Shown here piece after piece: positions 60,061-64,000 of a DNA stretch of 64,000 bases. Source of the DNA: Eublepharis macularius. Taxonomy: Eukaryota; Chordata; Lepidosauria; Squamata; Eublepharidae. The notes under the pieces are model-generated. The model saw only the letters and a program-made list of their open reading frames with translations. It ran no database searches and was not told the origin of the DNA. Positions within the stretch are counted from its first letter, which is position 1, and each line of letters starts with the position of its first letter. The stretch lies in assembly GCF_028583425.1 (NCBI RefSeq), contig NC_072791.1:33301368-33365367 (forward strand), read 5' to 3'. Both the position numbers and the translations under genes were made by a program.

Positions 60061-62245
60061 ATGGGTCTTTCAGGTGAGGGGCTGGTGTTGTTTTTGAACG
60101 CTCAGTCCTGAAATAAACAATAGGCGAGAGAGTGTCCCTGGGCATGTGCAGAATGCTTTGCCCCAGGTCAGAGGGGCGATTGTTAGCTCGGTCGAGTGGG
60201 AGAGAGAGGGGCAGCATTGAACTGGTAAAATTGGTTATTATTGTAGTTTATTTCTAATCTGCCTTTCTCATTGAGATCCAAGGCGGACTACATACTGCAA
60301 GTGAATCATAGCTAGGACATGCAGAATGACTGGAGATGCTCTTGTGGTAACAGACCTTTCCCTTAGCCTTAGGCCTACTGCCCTGGCAGTTGTGTGTTGC
60401 GGTCTCACAAGTTAGCCCAATTCACACGGTACAGCAAATGGCTGTTACCACACAACACTACATGTGTTGGAATCAACAAGCATTGAAGGGGGGCATGCAT
60501 GAGGGTGCGGGTCCTGCTGCCCTTCAATGCGCTATTGTGGCTTAACCTACATGCTTAAGTTCTTCTCCATGATTGGGAATGTTTTTTAAAAGTCAAAACT
60601 CCCATTGAGAGAGACTTCATGGGTACGCTCGTGTGTGTTGTGCTGGTGAGCTTGCTGTAGCACGTAGGTGAGGGGATGAGACCTCTGTGGCTCATGACCA
60701 CTCCCCCTGTATATGTGTTGATTTCAGTGCACCTGATGTTCAGTGTAGATGGCTTCCAGGCACAATGTGTGCATGGTTTTAATGTGTGCATGGTTTTTTA
60801 AAATGTGCATTGAGTCATTCTTGCGTTATAGTCAACGCACATATGGCTGAATGTACAGCTTAACCCCCCTGCTTATCTAAGTACTGGTCCTCAGTTTTTA
60901 AAGTGATTGTGTGTTGGCTGTTTCTTACAAATGTACATGCATTTGTGGTAACATGGATAGAGCTAGTAGTGTGGAAAGAGCACTGTGTATGTACTATGAA
61001 TGTACTTGGTGGGGCTCTTGTCTGTTCTGCAGTTTCATGTGTTCAAAGGCTGAGCCCTGGCATTAACAGCAGCAAGCAAAAGAGAAAGATAAGGGATGCT
61101 GAACCCAGCCTCAGGGTGAGGCCTAGAGAGCAGTGTTGTGAAGGATAGTGCTTGGTTCCCAGCTGGATGCTGTAATAACATGCTCTCTCTTGCTTGTGTG
61201 AGGAATGGAGAGTTTTCCTCCCTCCAGGAATGAAATTGTAGCTTTGAGATGGGATATATGCACGGAGGTTTGATCTAATTAGAGTTTGGGGAATCTTGTC
61301 AAGCACGTGGGCCTCATCCCAGAATATGAAATAATGTTAAAGAAAAGAGCACCTTTGCACATCGGTAGAGCTCCTTTCCCTCATCACTGAATAATTAAAA
61401 CTAACTCCCACATAATCTAGCATTTGGGAGAAGTACCTTTTCTTTAGATGAAGTATCTTTTCTTTAAATGAAGCCTTGGATAGTGGTAAAGCTTAATGGC
61501 AAATTTGAGAAATGTCTGGTGTCCCACTGGTCCTCTGACTTGGATGTTTGCAAGGCAGTGAGCTAGGCACCACTCCCTTCAGGTTCGGGGTCAGGATGTA
61601 GAAAGGGTGTGTGCTTGGGGACAGAGATACTAAGGGTTTAGGCCTTAGTATCTCTGTCAAGTAATAGAGCACAGACCCATAGCATTAAGGAAAAGAATGC
61701 CTCTCTTTTCACCGCTGATTAACCATAACTATCTCCTATATCTGATATTAAGCAAATGTGCTTGCAAGGGAATGTTGCTCCTTCTGCTTTTCAATTAAGA
61801 AATTGCATACTGTGTACTTGCATGCCTCAGCTGCATTTATTGAGTAGGTACAATAACGTTTTACTCCTGATCTTTACAGTTCGGTAACATGCTGAATCGG
61901 TATCTAAAATTGTATTGAATGGCATTTACAGACAAATTGTGAATCTGAAGCCGGTGAACCACATAGGGACTCCTTTCCAGTCCAAATGGCAAACTGGGAG
62001 GGTGGGAGGTGGTAAAGGGCTAGACAGATGGCAGAATCTAAATGAATGCTGTCTAGGGGTAATTGTGCAAAACCAGGCATTAGTTTCCCTATTTTTAACT
62101 TAGTGCTTCTTGCTGTCATTTTGAAAATGTTAATATTTGATTAACAAGATTCATATAACAATGTAGATGCACAAATATAGTACCTAGAGTAGAAACGTGC
62201 ATTCAGAATTCAAAAAGCATTCAAAAAGCAATTCAAAAGCATTCA
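60061..62245. other. TTC7B intron 1, mostly unrecognised
   Basis: An L2 3' tail fragment on the minus strand lies at about 60235-60320 ('ctttctcattgagatccaag'). 'ggttgtgtgttgg'-like and 'tgtgcatggttt' words repeat near 60770-60800. No exon is seen. Confidence 0.4.
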
Positions 62246-62480
62246 GGGCTTTTTTTCTGAGAAAAGAGGCGGTGGAACTCAGTGGGTTGCCAGCACATGG
62301 GGCAACTCTCGTCAGGAGGTGGTGCTTTGCATGTGCGCGCTCCCGGGACCATGTGATGACATCACTTTCGAGAAGTGATGTCATCATGCAGGGTGCAGCC
62401 ATCCCCCAGGAGCACTCCTGCAATTCTGGCCTGCTCGCCTCCCTGCCCCTTACCTGACCGCAATGTTCCCTCTAAGCGGT
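62246..62480. repeat. hAT-like repeat related to 40156-40417
   Basis: Starts CAGGGCTTTTTTTCTGAGAA, then 'ggtggaactcagtgggttgc', matching the complement of the right end of 40156-40417. A 'tgatgacatcactttcgaga' inverted repeat is at 62355-62390. The right end is not defined. Confidence 0.6.
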
Positions 62481-62574
62481 GCAGTGTTGTGAGCCAGGAA
62501 TCTACTTTGTGAGCAGCAAGTTGCAAGTTTTGAGCACGTCTTTTCCAAAACCAGAATCCATTTGACTAAAAGAC

Positions 62575-63265
62575 TATTGAATCAGATTGTCTGAGGCATT
62601 GGTATTGGGTGCCATCAATATGTTGATGAAGGGGCTGCCTTTGAGCCTGACCCGGAGGTTACAGTTGGTACAAAATGCAGCAGCGCGTGTTATTATGAGA
62701 GTACCACATAAGGCACATATAACACCATTCTTAGACGAGCTGCATTGGTTGCCAGTGGAGTACCGGATCAGATTCAAGGTTCTGGTATTGACCTTTAAGG
62801 CCCAGTGCGGACTGGGACCAGCATATCTACGGGACTGTCTCTCTCCATATATTCCCCAGAGGACACTCCGATCAGGGGACAAACAGCTGTTGGTGGTCCC
62901 TTGCCCCAAGGAGGCCCGCCTAGCCTCGACTGGAGCCAGGGCCTTTTCGGTCCTGGCTCCCACCTGGTGCAATGCTCTGTCTGCTGAAATCAGGGCCCGA
63001 CAGGACTTACTATCTTTTCGCCGGACCTGCAAGACAGAGTTGTTCCGCCAGGCATATGGCTGAGACTGGACCTCCGCCAGCCTGAAAAAAGGGGTGTATA
63101 AAACCCTCCCTGTGAAGGCTGTCCACCATCTTGTTTTAAATATGTTGTTTTAATGAACATGCATTTTTTATTGTATTTTAATTGTATTTTCAATATGTTG
63201 GTATCTGCCCTGAGCCCGCTTGCGGGGAGGGCGGAATACAAATTTGAAATAAATAAATAAAATAA
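62575..63265 (+). mobile_element. L2-type LINE 3' fragment with open RT tail
   Basis: A 158-codon frame (62587-63063) encodes the RT tail: LTRRLQLVQNAAARVIMRVP, LDELHWLPVEYRIRFKVLVL, FSVLAPTWCNALSAEIRARQ and FRRTCKTELFRQAYG. The 3' UTR ('ccctgagcccgcttgcgggg') and an AAATAAATAAAATAAAATA end follow. It is 5'-truncated, but the frame is still open, so it is a fairly young copy. Confidence 0.88.
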
Positions 63266-63276
63266 AATAAAAAATG

Positions 63277-63385
63277 ACACCCACTTATGTATGTGGTTCT
63301 CAAAAGCTTATGCCTCAATAAAGTTGGTTAGTCTTAAAGGCACTACTGGCCTTTTTACTGTTTTGCAACTACAGACTAACACAAC
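63277..63385. repeat. Foldback repeat, family A, fragment
   Basis: Reads 'gttctcaaaagcttatgcct', 'gttagtcttaaaggcactac' and 'ttgcaactacagactaacac'. Confidence 0.6.
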
Positions 63386-63554
63386 TAACTCCTTTGGATA
63401 TTAAAGAGTGCGTCTGTAATATATGGAATTCACTGCCACATGATGAGGTAACTGCTAGAAGGTATTAGGGACTTTAAAATGATTAGAGAAATGTGTAGAT
63501 GAAAGATCTATTCACAGTTATTTTAGCGTAAGAGTTAACTGGACACTCCACGTA

Positions 63555-63712
63555 TAGGGGCAGTATACCACCTGAGCCCACACCAGGACAACCCAGGCTG
63601 ATCTTAGATCTCGGAAGCTAAGTAGGTGATCTCTCCAGGGTTGGTTTGCAGAGGCAGGCAATGGCAAACCATCTGCACATCTCTTGCCTTAAAAACCTTG
63701 CAGGGTTGCTAT
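63555..63712 (+). repeat. 5S rRNA-derived SINE (SINE3 type)
   Basis: The head 'gcagtataccacctgagccc' and 'tagatctcggaagctaagta' align with the 5' half of 5S rRNA. The body 'gaggcaggcaatggcaaacc' follows. The 5S part is shortened after the internal promoter, so it is not a functional 5S gene. Same family as 19470-19645 on the opposite strand. Confidence 0.82.
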
Positions 63713-64000
63713 TTATTTTATTTTGTTTGCTTTTTCTGGGAAAAGAGGTGGTGGAACTCTAAACTTGCTTTTGTGTCAAGAAAGCTACATTAAAACTGCG
63801 GGGGTCAATCCCATTGCCCAAGTTACTAAATTCCCCGTAACCACTGCCTTCCACAGAGATTGCTAAATCCCTCTTAACAGAGCAATTCTTTCTCATGTGT
63901 AACATTTAATGCCACACCAACTGTTCATTTCCAGCAACCTTCAGGCAGTATACGGTTGGCACTTCTGTATGGAGACTATGTTTTCAACTCCTTGTGGAGC

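Noticed and set aside
59402..60111. Long ORFs on both strands around the TTC7B start (130, 141 and 207 codons)
   Set aside because: CpG-island composition depletes stop codons; only the frame starting at 59823 matches a known protein and ends at a splice donor.
63555..63712. Candidate 5S rRNA gene
   Set aside because: Only the 5' half resembles 5S; a SINE body follows and there is no T-run terminator at the proper place.

Overview
This 64 kb window is vertebrate nuclear DNA, most likely from a squamate reptile (lizard, gecko or snake). It holds small conserved exons in long AT-rich introns. Its repeats are CR1 and L2 LINE ends, tRNA- and 5S-derived SINEs, hAT-type MITEs, foldback repeats and a DIRS-type tyrosine-recombinase retrotransposon, a mixture typical of squamates. 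The species cannot be fixed from the sequence alone.

Two host genes are present, both on the + strand. Positions 1860-27801 carry the last ten coding exons of RPS6KA5 (MSK1, mitogen- and stress-activated kinase 1). They run from the end of the N-terminal AGC kinase domain through the regulatory linker and the complete C-terminal CAMK-like kinase domain to the stop codon, with a 3' UTR probably ending near 30.3-30.5 kb. The phases of all ten exons join without a frame break. Positions 59823-59943 carry the first coding exon of TTC7B, a scaffold subunit of the plasma-membrane PI4KA complex, in a CpG-rich promoter region; its intron 1 runs off the window. As I recall, the two genes are also neighbours in the same orientation on human chromosome 14q32, so synteny supports both calls.

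The 32 kb between the genes is mostly repeats. Its centrepiece is an apparently intact DIRS1-like element at about 42721-48749. It has near-identical inverted terminal repeats, a 92-bp internal complementary region, a gag-like ORF, an RT-RNase H ORF and a tyrosine recombinase ORF with all catalytic residues. The gag and RT ORFs are in one reading frame, separated by a single TGA followed by CGG, a context known for stop-codon readthrough. The recombinase ORF has no ATG ahead of its domain. A second, decayed DIRS element of another family sits in an RPS6KA5 intron (5571-8164), with its inverted repeats and internal complementary region still recognisable.

Other structures include three hAT-type elements with clear 8-bp target duplications (25660-26542, 40156-40417, 58059-58277), a nearly perfect 198-bp palindrome (54531-54728), a foldback repeat flanked by 12-bp direct repeats (32995-33216), a probable solo LTR (56363-56699), a 7SL/Alu-like fragment (5792-5868), a foldback element about 350 bp upstream of the TTC7B start codon, and several nested insertions that give relative ages. 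No protein-coding gene beyond the two host genes and the retroelement ORFs can be supported.
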